Assembly: GCF_002008165.1 (NCBI RefSeq)
Contig: NZ_MRDM01000008.1
Location: 124,001-188,000, forward strand
Reading direction: 5' to 3'
DNA length: 64,000 nucleotides
DNA from: Rhizobium laguerreae
Lineage (GTDB): Bacteria > Pseudomonadota > Alphaproteobacteria > Rhizobiales > Rhizobiaceae
Below, piece after piece: positions 1 to 8,789 of this stretch; position 1 is the first letter of the stretch, and each line of letters opens with the position of its first letter. The notes beneath the pieces were generated by a model, which ran no database searches, was not told the origin of the DNA, and saw nothing but the letters and a program-made list of their open reading frames with translations. The translations under genes were made by a program, and so were the position numbers.

Positions 1-1
1 C

Positions 2-649
2 TCCGACCCGCAGCGGCGCAAGGCGATCGAGACCGCGCTCAGCCTGCGCGGCATCGCCCGTGTTTCGCTGAACGGGGAAATCCTCGTCGAGCCGTCGAAG
101 CCGATGGTCGAATTCGGCGGCGTCCAGGTTTCACCGCCGCCGGGCGGCTTCACCCAGGCAACCAAGCCCGCGGAAGAGGCGATGGCCGAACTGGTGCTTG
201 CTCATGTCGGCAAGTCGAAGCGGATCGCCGATCTCTTTGCCGGCTCCGGCACGTTTTCGCTGCGCCTGGCGCGGATCGGCCGTGTGCACGCCGTCGAAGC
301 CGAGGCAAAGGCGCTCGCCGCACTCGATCATGCGGCCCGCAACACGCAAGGGCTGAAACCGATCACCGTCGAAAAGCGCGATCTCTTTCGCCGTCCTTTG
401 ATGACGCAGGAATTCAAGCCCTTTGACGCCGTCGTCTTCGATCCGCCGCGCGCCGGAGCCGAGTTCCAGTGCCAGGAACTCGCCCGCTCAGGCGTGAAGA
501 GGATCGTGGCCGTCAGCTGCAATCCGCTGACGCTGGCGCGGGATCTCGCGATCCTCGTCGAGGGCGGCTACCGCATTACCGGCGTGACGCCGATCGACCA
601 GTTCCTCTGGACCTCGCATGTCGAGGTGGTGGCGACGCTGGAGAAATAG
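2..649 (+). CDS. TrmA/RlmD-family RNA (uracil-5-)-methyltransferase, 3' part
   Basis: The reading frame is open from the first complete codon of the window, so the gene starts upstream and only the C-terminal ~215 residues are visible. The Rossmann methyltransferase core is clear: a SAM-binding motif around FAGSGTFSL, the DPPR motif in FDPPRAGAE, and the catalytic-cysteine motif SCNPLTLARD near the C-terminus, which is diagnostic of the TrmA/RumA/RlmD family. These enzymes methylate C5 of uridine in tRNA or 23S rRNA. Which uridine is modified cannot be told from this fragment, and the N-terminal TRAM / iron-sulfur part is outside the window. The next gene begins 2 nt after the stop, so the two are probably co-transcribed. 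Confidence 0.88.
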   Translation, partial: SDPQRRKAIETALSLRGIARVSLNGEILVEPSKPMVEFGGVQVSPPPGGFTQATKPAEEAMAELVLAHVGKSKRIADLFAGSGTFSLRLARIGRVHAVEAEAKALAALDHAARNTQGLKPITVEKRDLFRRPLMTQEFKPFDAVVFDPPRAGAEFQCQELARSGVKRIVAVSCNPLTLARDLAILVEGGYRITGVTPIDQFLWTSHVEVVATLEK

Positions 650-651
650 GC

Positions 652-1662
652 GTGTCTGTCGAAAAGACCAAAAGACGCAACCCATACTATAACGGCCCCG
701 TGTCCGATCATTTCGACGGCACGCATTTCTTCAATCCCGAAGGTATTGAGCCCCTTGGTTTCCGTGATCTGATGCGGTGGCAATTCGGCGGTGGCCGTGA
801 GCCTTGGCCGAGGTCGGTCCCAAGTCCGTACGCGGCGGCCAAGCCGGATCCATACGTCGACGGCGCGGACCTAAGGGTGACCATGGTCGGCCATGCAACA
901 ATGCTCGTGCAGGTCGCCGGACTGAATATCCTCACCGACCCGGTGTGGTCGGAGCGCGCGAGTCCCTTGGCTTTTGCCGGACCCAAGCGCGTCGTCCCAC
1001 CCGGCATCGCGTTCGATGATTTGCCGCCAATCGATCTCGTGCTGGTATCGCACAATCATTATGATCATCTCGATATCGCAACGCTCAGGCGGTTGGGTGC
1101 GAAGCATCGGCCGCGTGTCGTGACGCCACTCGGCAATGACACGATCATACGCCGTGCCGTGCCTGATATAGAGACGACATCGATGGACTGGGGCGAGCGC
1201 ATTTCGCACGCCGGAATAAGCATTGATGCGGAGCCTGCACACCATTGGTCCGCCCGCGGAACCGCCGATCGCCGGATGGCACTCTGGGCGTCGTTCGTTT
1301 TGTCGACTCCAGCCGGAAAAATTTATCACGTCGGAGATACCGGCTTTCACCACGGCATCAATTACAAAGCGGCACAGCAGAAGCATGGCGGCTTTCGCTT
1401 GGCCATTTTACCCTTCGGCGCATATGAGCCGCGATGGTTCATGAAAGGGCAGCACCAGAATCCGCAAGAGGCGGTGAACGGGATGAAGTTGGCAAATGCG
1501 GCCTATGTGGCCGGGCATCACTTCGCCACGTTCCAACTGACGAATGAAGCGGTCGACGCGCCGGCAAGAGCCTTGCGAGACGCAATGAGCGAGCATGATA
1601 TCCCCCCGGAACGGTTCCGGCCGCTCAGGGCCGGCGAGGTATTCGATGTGCCGGCCGCCTAA
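652..1662 (+). CDS. Metallo-beta-lactamase-fold hydrolase (NAPE-PLD/UlaG-like)
   Basis: Zinc-dependent hydrolase of the metallo-beta-lactamase fold, 336 residues from a GTG start 2 nt after the preceding stop; earlier in-frame starts lie inside that gene and were rejected. The metal-binding HxHxDH motif is SHNHYDHLD at residues ~133-141, followed by a further metal ligand region HVGDTGFHHG and HH in EPAHHWSARG. The N-terminal section (NPYYNGPVSDHFDGTHFFNP) matches the bacterial group related to N-acyl-phosphatidylethanolamine phospholipase D, often annotated as outer-membrane or lipid-related hydrolases. The substrate is unknown; no signal peptide is seen, so a cytosolic location is likely. 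Family assignment is firm, function inferred. Confidence 0.85.
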   Translation: MSVEKTKRRNPYYNGPVSDHFDGTHFFNPEGIEPLGFRDLMRWQFGGGREPWPRSVPSPYAAAKPDPYVDGADLRVTMVGHATMLVQVAGLNILTDPVWSERASPLAFAGPKRVVPPGIAFDDLPPIDLVLVSHNHYDHLDIATLRRLGAKHRPRVVTPLGNDTIIRRAVPDIETTSMDWGERISHAGISIDAEPAHHWSARGTADRRMALWASFVLSTPAGKIYHVGDTGFHHGINYKAAQQKHGGFRLAILPFGAYEPRWFMKGQHQNPQEAVNGMKLANAAYVAGHHFATFQLTNEAVDAPARALRDAMSEHDIPPERFRPLRAGEVFDVPAA

Positions 1663-1724
1663 TCGCTATCCGTTTGCTCCGGGTGTTGGTCGGCCTGCTG
1701 ACCGAGATCGCCGCGAAGCGATGC

Positions 1725-2480
1725 TCAGCGGCGCATGAAGGCTTCGAAGGCCGCCCGGGCCTCGGCGCTTTTCAGCCGCGCGGAGAAATAGCGGGCCTCC
1801 TCGTCGATGCGGGCGATGATCTCGCCACGATCGCCGCGAGTGAGATCGCGGGCGATGCGCAGCGCCTCCGGCGGCTTGGCCGCGAGCTTTGCAGCGAGGC
1901 CAAGCGTCATGGCATCGACCTCGCCTGGCTCAACGACCTTCCAGACCAGGCCGGCTTCCTTCGCTTCCTCGGCGGAGAATGCTTCGCCGGCCGCCAGCAG
2001 GGCGAAGGCGCGCTGATGCCCCATCAGGCGCGGCGCGACGAGGCTGGAACCGGCCTCCGGCACCAGCGCCAGATCGACGAAGGGGGTGCGGAACTGGCTG
2101 CGGCTGGATGCGATGGTCAGGTCGCAATGGAGATGGATCGTCGTGCCGATGCCGATCGCCAGGCCGTCGACGCCCGAGACGACGGGTTTTTCGGCGTTCA
2201 CCAGCGCATAGAGGAAATCAAGGATCTCCTGCTCCAAGCCGCGGCCGCCCATTGCGGCAGCGAGAAAATCGTTGAGGTCGTTGCCGGCCGAGAAGCAGCC
2301 TTCGGTGCCGAGGAAGGCGGTTGCGCGGATGCCAGGATTCGTGTTGGCCGCATTCAGCGCATCGGCCATTGTCCGGTACATGGCGCGGTTGATGGCGTTC
2401 TTCTTCTCCGGCCGATTGAAGCGGATCAACTGGACGCCGGGATGGGCGGAAGGCTGCTCGACGATGATGTGATCGGTCAT
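1725..2480 (-). CDS. Enoyl-CoA hydratase/isomerase (crotonase family)
   Basis: Crotonase-fold protein of 251 residues. The first oxyanion-hole segment is FSAGNDLNDF (~64-73) and the second lies around DGLAIGIG (~106-112). The sequence TPFVDLALVPEAGSS (~132-146) resembles the peroxisomal delta3,delta2-enoyl-CoA isomerase type (TPF...PEG.SS) more than classical hydratases, so an isomerase role for unsaturated fatty acids is a real alternative. It lies 9 nt downstream of the acyl-CoA dehydrogenase gene on the same strand, giving a two-gene beta-oxidation operon in which the dehydrogenase would produce the enoyl-CoA used here. Substrate chain length cannot be read from sequence. Confidence 0.85.
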   Translation of the reverse strand: MTDHIIVEQPSAHPGVQLIRFNRPEKKNAINRAMYRTMADALNAANTNPGIRATAFLGTEGCFSAGNDLNDFLAAAMGGRGLEQEILDFLYALVNAEKPVVSGVDGLAIGIGTTIHLHCDLTIASSRSQFRTPFVDLALVPEAGSSLVAPRLMGHQRAFALLAAGEAFSAEEAKEAGLVWKVVEPGEVDAMTLGLAAKLAAKPPEALRIARDLTRGDRGEIIARIDEEARYFSARLKSAEARAAFEAFMRR

Positions 2481-2489
2481 AAGGTCTCC

Positions 2490-4268
2490 TCAGGCAAGCA
2501 GGATACGGGCGGCTGCAAGGCTTGCCGCCCCATTGACGACCCGGTCGCGAAGGGCTGCGGTCTCGGCAAGCAGGTTTTCGGCGGCGAAGCGGCAGAGCGC
2601 GATGCGGTTTTCGGCCGCACCATCGGCACTCTCGGCGAGACCGCCCTTGGCAAGATAACAGCCGGTGAGCACCAGCCCGAACAGGCGCTGATAGGGCGTA
2701 GCACCCGAGAGCGCCTCGGCGGCCTGGTCATCGGCAAGCGTCTTTATCAGCCAGGCGGTCGCCTGCTCGAGGTCGGCGATCGCCGCGTCGAGCCTCACAG
2801 CGGTCTCGCCGAAACCATTAAGATTGGAGCGGCGGACGTCGTCGGCGATCTGCTTAAGCTCGGCGATGAAGCCCTTCACCTGATCGCCGCCGGAGAGCGG
2901 CAGCTTGCGGGTGACGAGGTCGATCGCCTGGATGCCATTGGTGCCCTCGTAGATCGGGGCGATGCGGGCATCGCGGAGATAACGCGTGGCACCCGTCTCC
3001 TCGATGAAGCCCATGCCGCCATGCACCTGAATGCCGAGCGAGGCGACGTCGACGCCGGCATCGGTTGAAAAGGATTTGGCGACCGGCGTCAGCAGGGCGG
3101 CGCGTTCCTGCCAGTGACGGCTGGTGTCAGCTGCCCGGTGCGACATGTCGATCGCGTGGGCGCAGGCATAGGAGATGGCGCGCGCGCCTTGCGTCAGCGC
3201 CTTCATGGTGAGGAGCATACGGGCGACATCGGGGTGCTCGACGATCGGGCTCATGCCGGCGCCGCTTGAGCCCGGCGCCCTGCCCTGGGTGCGTTCCCTG
3301 GCATAGGCGAGCGCCTTCTGGGTGGCGGCCTCCGCGATCGCCACGCCCTGCATGCCGACGGCAAGGCGGGCATTGTTCATCATCGTGAACATGCAGGCCA
3401 GTCCCTTGTTCTCCTCGCCGAGCAGCCAGCCCACAGCGCCCTTTTCATCGCCGAATTTGCCGTCGCCGTAGATCATCGTGCAGGTCGGCGAACCATGGAT
3501 GCCGAGCTTGTGCTCCAGCGAGTGACAGAACAGATCGTTGCGGGCGCCAAGCGAGCCATCGTCGTTCACCAGAAATTTCGGCACCAGGAAGAGCGAGATG
3601 CCGCGTGTGCCGGCCGGCGCATCCGGCAGACGGGCCAGCACCAGATGAATGATGTTGTCGGCCGCGTCATGTTCGCCCCAGGTGATGAAGATCTTCTGGC
3701 CGAAGAGGCGGTAGCTGCCGTCGTCGCGGCGCTCGGCGCGGGCTTTCAGCACGCCGAGATCGGAGCCGGCATGCGGCTCAGTCAGGTTCATGGTGCCGGT
3801 CCATTCGCCGGAGACCATCTTTTTCAGATATTTGTCTTTCAGCGCAGCACTGCCATGGGTGCTGACCGCCTCGATGGCGCCCATCGTCAGCGTCGGAGCG
3901 AGCGCGAAGGCCATGGAACCGGAATTCCACATTTCAAGTGCTGCGACATTCAGCATATGCGGCAAGGCCTGGCCACCGAAAGTCTCGGGCGCCGTCAGTC
4001 CGTTCCAGCCGCCGGCAATCCAATGGCGGTAGAGATCGCGCCAGCCATCCGGCAGCCGGACCTCGCCACCCTCCAGACGAGCGCCCTGGCGATCGCCGAT
4101 TTCGGCAAGCGGGGCCACTTCCTCTGCGGCAAAACGCCCCGCCTCGGCGAGGATGGCGTCGACGAGATCCTCGCCGAGATCGCCGAGAAGCCCCTTTGAA
4201 ATTGCCTCGCCCATGCCGGCGACATGCTTCAGCGTGAATGCAATTTCCTCGACGGGCGCCTTGTACAT
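2490..4268 (-). CDS. Acyl-CoA dehydrogenase (FadE/DmdC-like, with C-terminal extension)
   Basis: FAD-dependent acyl-CoA dehydrogenase of 592 residues, clearly longer than the ~380-residue classical form. The N-terminus MYKAPVEEIAFTLKHV is typical of the large DmdC/AidB-like subgroup. FAD-binding segments are visible (GTMNLTEPHAGSDL, QKIFITWGEHD), and the catalytic glutamate sits in PIYEGTNGIQA near residue 440, followed by the extra C-terminal helical domain. The start at 4268 is chosen because GGAGGAAAA lies just upstream; a longer frame to 4304 has no comparable ribosome site. It converts acyl-CoA to enoyl-CoA and passes electrons to ETF. The crotonase gene follows after 9 nt. In some bacteria this subgroup acts on 3-methylmercaptopropionyl-CoA; nothing here settles the substrate. 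Confidence 0.88.
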   Translation of the reverse strand: MYKAPVEEIAFTLKHVAGMGEAISKGLLGDLGEDLVDAILAEAGRFAAEEVAPLAEIGDRQGARLEGGEVRLPDGWRDLYRHWIAGGWNGLTAPETFGGQALPHMLNVAALEMWNSGSMAFALAPTLTMGAIEAVSTHGSAALKDKYLKKMVSGEWTGTMNLTEPHAGSDLGVLKARAERRDDGSYRLFGQKIFITWGEHDAADNIIHLVLARLPDAPAGTRGISLFLVPKFLVNDDGSLGARNDLFCHSLEHKLGIHGSPTCTMIYGDGKFGDEKGAVGWLLGEENKGLACMFTMMNNARLAVGMQGVAIAEAATQKALAYARERTQGRAPGSSGAGMSPIVEHPDVARMLLTMKALTQGARAISYACAHAIDMSHRAADTSRHWQERAALLTPVAKSFSTDAGVDVASLGIQVHGGMGFIEETGATRYLRDARIAPIYEGTNGIQAIDLVTRKLPLSGGDQVKGFIAELKQIADDVRRSNLNGFGETAVRLDAAIADLEQATAWLIKTLADDQAAEALSGATPYQRLFGLVLTGCYLAKGGLAESADGAAENRIALCRFAAENLLAETAALRDRVVNGAASLAAARILLA

Positions 4269-4440
4269 GGTTTTTCCTCCGCAGACCGGCCTCGCGCACG
4301 GCAAAGCCCCTCCGAGGCAAGGGCTAATTGATTTTTACGTAAACGTCAATTTCGATTTCCTCGGCGGCGATGCGATAATTTGCCTGATATGCCGCTTTGC
4401 GCTTGCACCGTCGGCCAAATGGACGTCATGAACAAACTCT

Positions 4441-4545
4441 AAAGCGCGTCGCGATCTTTCAGATTCGCTCGTCGCGCTTTAGATCTTTGTTTTTACGCAT
4501 GTCGTTATAGCAAAACCGCTGCACACTTTTGCGCGACGTACTTTA
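4441..4545. repeat. Dispersed rhizobial palindromic repeat, copy 1 (family A)
   Basis: Two adjacent imperfect hairpins fill much of the 313-nt gap between the acyl-CoA dehydrogenase start and zntB. The first pairs AAAGCGCG (from 4441) with CGCGCTTT (to ~4480). The second has GCAAAA and TTTTGC arms around a CCGCTGCACAC loop, flanked by outer GTCG/CGAC arms. The same loop and arms recur at 27313, 32552 and, with other arm sequences, at 6419, 36244, 44891, 48714 and 57572. The rest of the gap (4269-4440) shows no gene. Confidence 0.75.
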
Positions 4546-4581
4546 AGGGAAGACCTCGCCTTCGCAAAGGATCGGCGAACA

Positions 4582-5577
4582 ATGGACACATTGCCCGTCA
4601 ACATACCCGGTTTTGTCTGGGCCTATCGCTTCTCGCCGGATGAAAAGACCGCGGTGCGGCTGAACAATGGTGCGACGGTGGCGGAACTGACCGCCGATAA
4701 CTGTTTCTACTGGTTGCACCTCAACCTTGTCGACGCCCGCGTGCCGGCCTTGCTCGAGACGCTGGAGGGGCTGACGGAGGACGCGAAGTCGGCGCTGACG
4801 ACGCGGGATACGCATGCGGCCATCACCGTCGATGAGCAGATGCTTTATGGCACGCTTGTCGACTGTCAGCGCGATTTCGCCGAAGATACCAACAATCTCG
4901 GCTGGCTGCATTTCGCCATGTCTGACCGCTTCCTCATCACAACAAGGCTGCAGCCGCTGCGCAGCGTCGAACGGGCACGCGCCCTGATCGAGAAGAATCC
5001 GGGCAAATTCTCGCGGCCGGTCGATCTCTTCGAACTGCTGGTGACCGAATTCCAGCGGACGCTGATCGCGATCGTCATCGAACTCACCGAAGAGCTGAAC
5101 CAGATCGAGGATATCGTCTACGACAGCGCGCAGCGCGATGAACGCCGGCGCCTAGCGCCGGTGCGGCGAACCGTGGTCAGGCTGCATCGGCACCTGCGCA
5201 CGGTGCTGGCGCTGATGCGCCGGGCGGCGGCGGCCGACGAGGACGAGATGCCCTTCGGCTTCGACGATGTAGCGCGGCGGCTGACGGGCCGGCTGGAAAC
5301 GGTCGACCACGATATCTATGCGCTGCAGGACCGGGCACGTCTGCTGCACGAAGAAATCGATTCGAAACAATCCTCCGAAACCAACCGTCACCTCTATCTG
5401 CTGTCGATCATGACGGCCTTCCTGCTGCCGCCGACCCTGGTGACGGGCTTCTTCGGCATGAACACGGCAAACCTGCCCTTCGCCGTCGGCGACTACGGCA
5501 CGGAATACGCCGTCGTCCTCATCCTCGCCTCCGTTGCCCTTGCCTGGTGGTTGCTGAGGAGAGTGGATATTCTTTGA
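4582..5577 (+). CDS. zntB: CorA-family transporter, ZntB-like
   Basis: Inner-membrane divalent cation transporter of 331 residues in the CorA/ZntB superfamily. The long N-terminal part is cytosolic alpha/beta plus coiled helices (roughly 1-265); two transmembrane helices close to the C-terminus carry the signature GMN at residues 292-294 (FFGMNTANLPF). ZntB proteins move zinc, CorA proteins magnesium or cobalt. The N-terminal WAYRF...LHLNL pattern resembles ZntB, but metal choice is inferred. A second, distinct CorA family member is encoded at 56252-57250. It stands alone, with a repeat-rich region on each side. Confidence 0.82.
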   Translation: MDTLPVNIPGFVWAYRFSPDEKTAVRLNNGATVAELTADNCFYWLHLNLVDARVPALLETLEGLTEDAKSALTTRDTHAAITVDEQMLYGTLVDCQRDFAEDTNNLGWLHFAMSDRFLITTRLQPLRSVERARALIEKNPGKFSRPVDLFELLVTEFQRTLIAIVIELTEELNQIEDIVYDSAQRDERRRLAPVRRTVVRLHRHLRTVLALMRRAAAADEDEMPFGFDDVARRLTGRLETVDHDIYALQDRARLLHEEIDSKQSSETNRHLYLLSIMTAFLLPPTLVTGFFGMNTANLPFAVGDYGTEYAVVLILASVALAWWLLRRVDIL

Positions 5578-5596
5578 GGGTGAAGTTTTCGGCATT

Positions 5597-5757
5597 CTGA
5601 GGGCGCGCAGCCCCTCATCCGGCTGCCGCCACCTTCTCCCCGCCTGCGGGGAGAAGGGGATGTGCCGCCACCTCTCCGTCCCCCGCGAAACTCTCGCATG
5701 GCACGTCCCCTCTCCCCGTTTTTCCGGGGAGAGGGTTAGGGTGAGGGGCCGGTGTGG
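5597..5757. repeat. RIME-like intergenic mosaic repeat, copy 1 (family B)
   Basis: The gap between zntB and the BA14K gene is filled by a mosaic element with inverted ends: CCCTCATCCG...CTTCTCCCCGCCTGCGGGGAGAAG on the left and CTCTCCCC...GGGGAGAGGG followed by TTAGGGTGAGGGG on the right. A related copy in the opposite orientation lies at 24364-24512 and shorter relatives at 54166-54333. The layout matches rhizobial RIME elements (established from Sinorhizobium and Rhizobium genomes). It lies between convergent genes. Confidence 0.75.
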
Positions 5758-5777
5758 GGACGTTGTCCGTCCTAGCC

Positions 5778-6245
5778 TCAATACGGCGAATAGCACTGCT
5801 GGCGCGGGCCGTTATAGGGTTGGAACGTGTTGTCGTAGGCGCGGTAGGACCGGTAGCGGTTGGCGCACCAGGCGACGTGGCTCGAACCCATGCGGGGCGC
5901 AGGTGCGACGTAACGCGGCTGTGCGGCAATCGCGCCGCCGATGACCGCGCCGGCGCCGAAGGCGGCGAGCGGATACCAGTAGCCGTTATAGCGGCGGTAT
6001 CCCGGGCGGTAATAGGAATATCCGCGATAGCCACCGTAATAGCCGGGCCGGTAGTAGGCGCCGGGACGATAGCCAGGCCGGTAACCGGGGCGATAATAGC
6101 GGCGGTACTGCACGTTCTCGACGGCGGAGGATTTTTCCACCTGCGGGGCGGTGGGCATCTGGATTGCCTGCGACGGCGCAAAGCCCGTCAGCACGACGGC
6201 GGCCGCCAGAATTGCGGTCGCGATCTTGTTACTCAAACCGAACAT
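5778..6245 (-). CDS. BA14K-family secreted protein
   Basis: Small exported protein of 155 residues. It starts with a signal peptide ([20 protein letters not shown], cleavage near ...SQA), followed by a Tyr/Arg/Gly/Pro-rich repeat stretch with many RPGYRPG units, a short glycine/alanine-rich hydrophobic segment, and the BA14K C-terminal signature ([19 protein letters not shown] then a cysteine near the end). The start at 6245 has GGGAGAG upstream; the longer frame to 6368 lacks a ribosome site. BA14K proteins are widespread in Rhizobiales and first known as Brucella antigens; the molecular role is poorly defined, probably in the envelope. Confidence 0.83.
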   Translation of the reverse strand: MFGLSNKIATAILAAAVVLTGFAPSQAIQMPTAPQVEKSSAVENVQYRRYYRPGYRPGYRPGAYYRPGYYGGYRGYSYYRPGYRRYNGYWYPLAAFGAGAVIGGAIAAQPRYVAPAPRMGSSHVAWCANRYRSYRAYDNTFQPYNGPRQQCYSPY

Positions 6246-6418
6246 TCTTCTCTCCCATTCAACAGCGATAACCGCCTGCTCAGCAACGCTTTCGTGCCGG
6301 AATGGTTCCGAAAGCGGCCGGGGCCAGCTGCTTTCGTATGTGTACAGAAATCGATCTGAACCGGGCATTAACCGGGAGGCCGATGATGTCGCCCGGAACG
6401 CACTTCAGTCCTTTGTTC

Positions 6419-6465
6419 ATGCATGCCGTTATCCCGGAACCGTAACAGTTCCGGGCTACATGCAT
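6419..6465. repeat. Family A palindrome abutting a stop codon
   Basis: Hairpin with outer arms ATGCATG/CATGCAT and inner arms CCCGGAAC/GTTCCGGG around a 7-nt loop. It ends exactly at the stop codon of the Rieske oxygenase gene (minus strand), so that the stop is read as TAATGCATG. A close relative stands in the same position next to the Mrp gene stop at 57572-57614. It could form a terminator-like hairpin in the mRNA. Confidence 0.7.
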
Positions 6466-7709
6466 TAGGCCACGGCGGAAATTTTCGCCTGGTCACCCTG
6501 CAGACGGTTCACCATGAAGTTCGAATACCATTCGAGGAACTGCATGACGCCGCCTTCATGCAGGGAAGAATAGGGGCCCGGCTCATAGGCGGGCGAGTGA
6601 ATGCCGAAGGCGTTTTCCTCGACGATGCGGCGATCCTGATCGTTGGTTTCGGTCCAGACGTGGGTCAGTTCCTCGAGATTATAATCCACGCCTTCGACGG
6701 CGTCCTTGTGGACGAGCCACTTGGTCGTCACCGCCGTCTCATTGGCGCTGAGCGGCAGCACCCGGAAGGAGATGGCGTGGTCGCCGAGCAGATGGTTCCA
6801 CGTCGTCGGGTAATGGAAGAGCAGCATGGTGCCGATGTGGCTGATCGAGATATCGTCGGAGAGCGGGCGCTTGACGGCACTCTTGCCCGACATGGTGTAG
6901 CTCTCGGCATCTTCGATCAGCGGCATGCGGGCGGTGCGGAACTGACCGTCCGGCGAAATCTGGAACTTGCTCGGCAGGCCAGCGGCCTCGCAACGCGCCC
7001 AATGGCCGGCGATCTCCGGATCGTCGGCACCGCCATCCGTGCCAGTGACACTCGGGGCTTCGGGATAGGTGCGGCAGAGCTCGGGGTGATTGGCGGCGCA
7101 GTGATAGCACTCGCGGTTGTTTTCCCAGACAAGCTTCCAGTTGCCCTTCTCGATGATCGTGCTCTGGAAGGCGACCTTGCTCTCGCTGATCCGGTGCGGC
7201 GCGACATAGGGTTCGATCTTGTCGCGCACCGGCTGGAAATCGGGGGCAGTGTTGGCAAGGCAAATGAACACATAGCCTGCGACGATTTCGCAATGGACGG
7301 GCTTCAGATTGAACCCGGTCTTGTCGAAATCATCGCCCATGTGGCGGGCGAAGGCGAGCTTGCCTTCGAGATCATAGGTCCACTGATGGTAGGGGCAGAC
7401 GAGACGCACGGAGGAGCCATGCTCCTTGGTGCAGACGCGCGAGCCGCGATGACGACAGCTATTGTGGAAGGCGCGGATGACATTGTCGCGGCCGCGGACG
7501 ATGACGACGGGATAGCTGCCGATCTGAACTGTGAAATAGGCCCCCGGCTTCGGCAGTTCGCAATCATGGCCGATGAACAGCCAGTCGCGATAATAGATCA
7601 TCTCCATGTCGAGCTGGAAATAATCCTCGTCGATATAGAACGGCTGCTCGAGGCTGAAGCCCTCACGGCGGCTCTTGAGCTGACGCAAAACGTTGCTGCG
7701 AATATCCAT
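6465..7709 (-). CDS. Rieske non-heme iron oxygenase alpha subunit (GbcA-like)
   Basis: Aromatic-ring-hydroxylating-type oxygenase of 414 residues. The Rieske [2Fe-2S] ligands are C85-x-H87 and C105-x2-H108 (CRH...CPYH); the mononuclear iron site is around residues 198-208 (NNRECYHCAANH: H203, H208). Overall sequence resembles GbcA, the oxygenase of glycine betaine demethylation, and stachydrine demethylases, rather than true aromatic dioxygenases; this is inference. No reductase partner (GbcB-like) is adjacent. The start at 7709 is preferred because GAGGA lies 7 nt upstream; the ATG at 7715 is too close to that site. If the assignment holds, the enzyme takes betaine to dimethylglycine and formaldehyde. 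Confidence 0.78.
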   Translation of the reverse strand: MDIRSNVLRQLKSRREGFSLEQPFYIDEDYFQLDMEMIYYRDWLFIGHDCELPKPGAYFTVQIGSYPVVIVRGRDNVIRAFHNSCRHRGSRVCTKEHGSSVRLVCPYHQWTYDLEGKLAFARHMGDDFDKTGFNLKPVHCEIVAGYVFICLANTAPDFQPVRDKIEPYVAPHRISESKVAFQSTIIEKGNWKLVWENNRECYHCAANHPELCRTYPEAPSVTGTDGGADDPEIAGHWARCEAAGLPSKFQISPDGQFRTARMPLIEDAESYTMSGKSAVKRPLSDDISISHIGTMLLFHYPTTWNHLLGDHAISFRVLPLSANETAVTTKWLVHKDAVEGVDYNLEELTHVWTETNDQDRRIVEENAFGIHSPAYEPGPYSSLHEGGVMQFLEWYSNFMVNRLQGDQAKISAVA

Positions 7710-8122
7710 CTTCATGTCCTCGTGCACCCGGCTGCCGCCTTCCGGCAAGAAGGCCGGCGAAAGCGCGCCCGCTTCCTTCTCCTTCGGGAGAGTTGTTCAT
7801 GCATTTAATCACCGAGCTTGCCTGCCGCTTGGTTGTAATGCGACATCGGCTTCGAAATTGACGACAGGATGCGGCAAGCCGCAAGCTGCCGATCCCAGTC
7901 GATGACATCGCCCGACTCTCCGGGCAATTATCGTCAATTGCGACATGGCGTAAAGACCCGCTCCGCAAAGAGGTCTGCTGCCGAGATCGACCGCCGTCTC
8001 GTTTGCGACATCTGCCGGAATTTGCCCTTCCGCCGGCCGGCTGCGAGACTATTTTTTAACATCGCCTTAAGCATACGGTCCTATCCTCCTGGTGATCACC
8101 GACCGACCGAAGAACGCGAACC
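7710..8122. other. Divergent intergenic region, no gene seen
   Basis: About 410 nt separating the divergently transcribed oxygenase (minus) and the gene at 8123 (plus). Short open frames here are interrupted or lack ribosome sites. A spaced inverted pair, GAAATTGACGA (from ~7854) and TCGTCAATT (from ~7930), could be regulatory. No known operator was recognised. Confidence 0.4.
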
Positions 8123-8731
8123 ATGGCCAAACTCCGTTATTTCGACGCGAAAGATGCGAGCAGATCGCAAGAGCCGCAGCTGATTGCCGCTCATTCCGAA
8201 TTCTTGCGCACCGGCCGCATTCCCCGCGAGCGGCGGCATTGGCTGGCAGAGGAAAAGCGGTATTTCACCCATGACGAGGTCGCCGCAAAGACCGGCCGCA
8301 AGCTGCAGGTGGCCGGCGAAAAAACGCATCAGAACATCAACGGTTTCCACCATTCGATCCAGTTTCCGAAGATGATCTTCCACCGGACGCTGCAGGATAG
8401 CCCGCATCTCGGCTATTGCCACGTCACCGCCGCACGGACGAAGTTCGCCCGCTACGAGGAGGTGAGCTGGGCTTTCTATATCACCAATTTCTACTCCGAC
8501 ATCGGCGACAACGACAATTTCTTCGAGCGCATCGACGTCGGTTATTCCCGCATGTATTTCGCCGTCGCCATAAAGCCAGGCGAAGAGTCCGCGGAAAAGA
8601 TGACCATCGACCGGTCGGTGCGCGGCAACGGCCTGCTTTTCCGCACCCACGATCCGCAGGCGGCGATCCGCAACATCCTGCTGCTCGGCGCCCGCAACGA
8701 ACAGCTGCGCGAAATCATCCGGCAGCTTTAA
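8123..8731 (+). CDS. Conserved hypothetical protein (DUF6656-like)
   Basis: Protein of 202 residues, soluble, without signal peptide or membrane segment. It contains no catalytic motif I recognise. Notable segments are HWLAEEKRYFTHDEVAA near residue 40, a histidine-rich HQNINGFHHS, and a C-terminal helix LLGARNEQLREIIRQL. The overall look matches a Rhizobiales-restricted family that I believe is DUF6656, which I could not verify. The downstream Sua5/TsaC gene starts 58 nt later on the same strand and may be co-transcribed. Codon usage and length argue that it is a genuine gene. Confidence 0.7.
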   Translation: MAKLRYFDAKDASRSQEPQLIAAHSEFLRTGRIPRERRHWLAEEKRYFTHDEVAAKTGRKLQVAGEKTHQNINGFHHSIQFPKMIFHRTLQDSPHLGYCHVTAARTKFARYEEVSWAFYITNFYSDIGDNDNFFERIDVGYSRMYFAVAIKPGEESAEKMTIDRSVRGNGLLFRTHDPQAAIRNILLLGARNEQLREIIRQL

Positions 8732-8789
8732 GCGATTGATCGCGGGCGGCGGAAAGCCTAATGACTGCCGGGACGAACACGGGCAGGAC

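Noticed and set aside
1674..3068. 464-codon plus-strand frame opposite the enoyl-CoA hydratase and dehydrogenase
   Set aside because: No recognisable domain; spans two real genes and a gap on the other strand, as expected for antisense frames in GC-rich DNA.
5597..5757. Possible CRISPR-like repetition of CTCCCC units
   Set aside because: Only inverted pairs in a mosaic element; no regular spacers or direct repeats.
6423..7808. 461-codon plus-strand frame opposite the Rieske oxygenase
   Set aside because: Antisense of a gene with intact Rieske and iron motifs; no ribosome site or homology.
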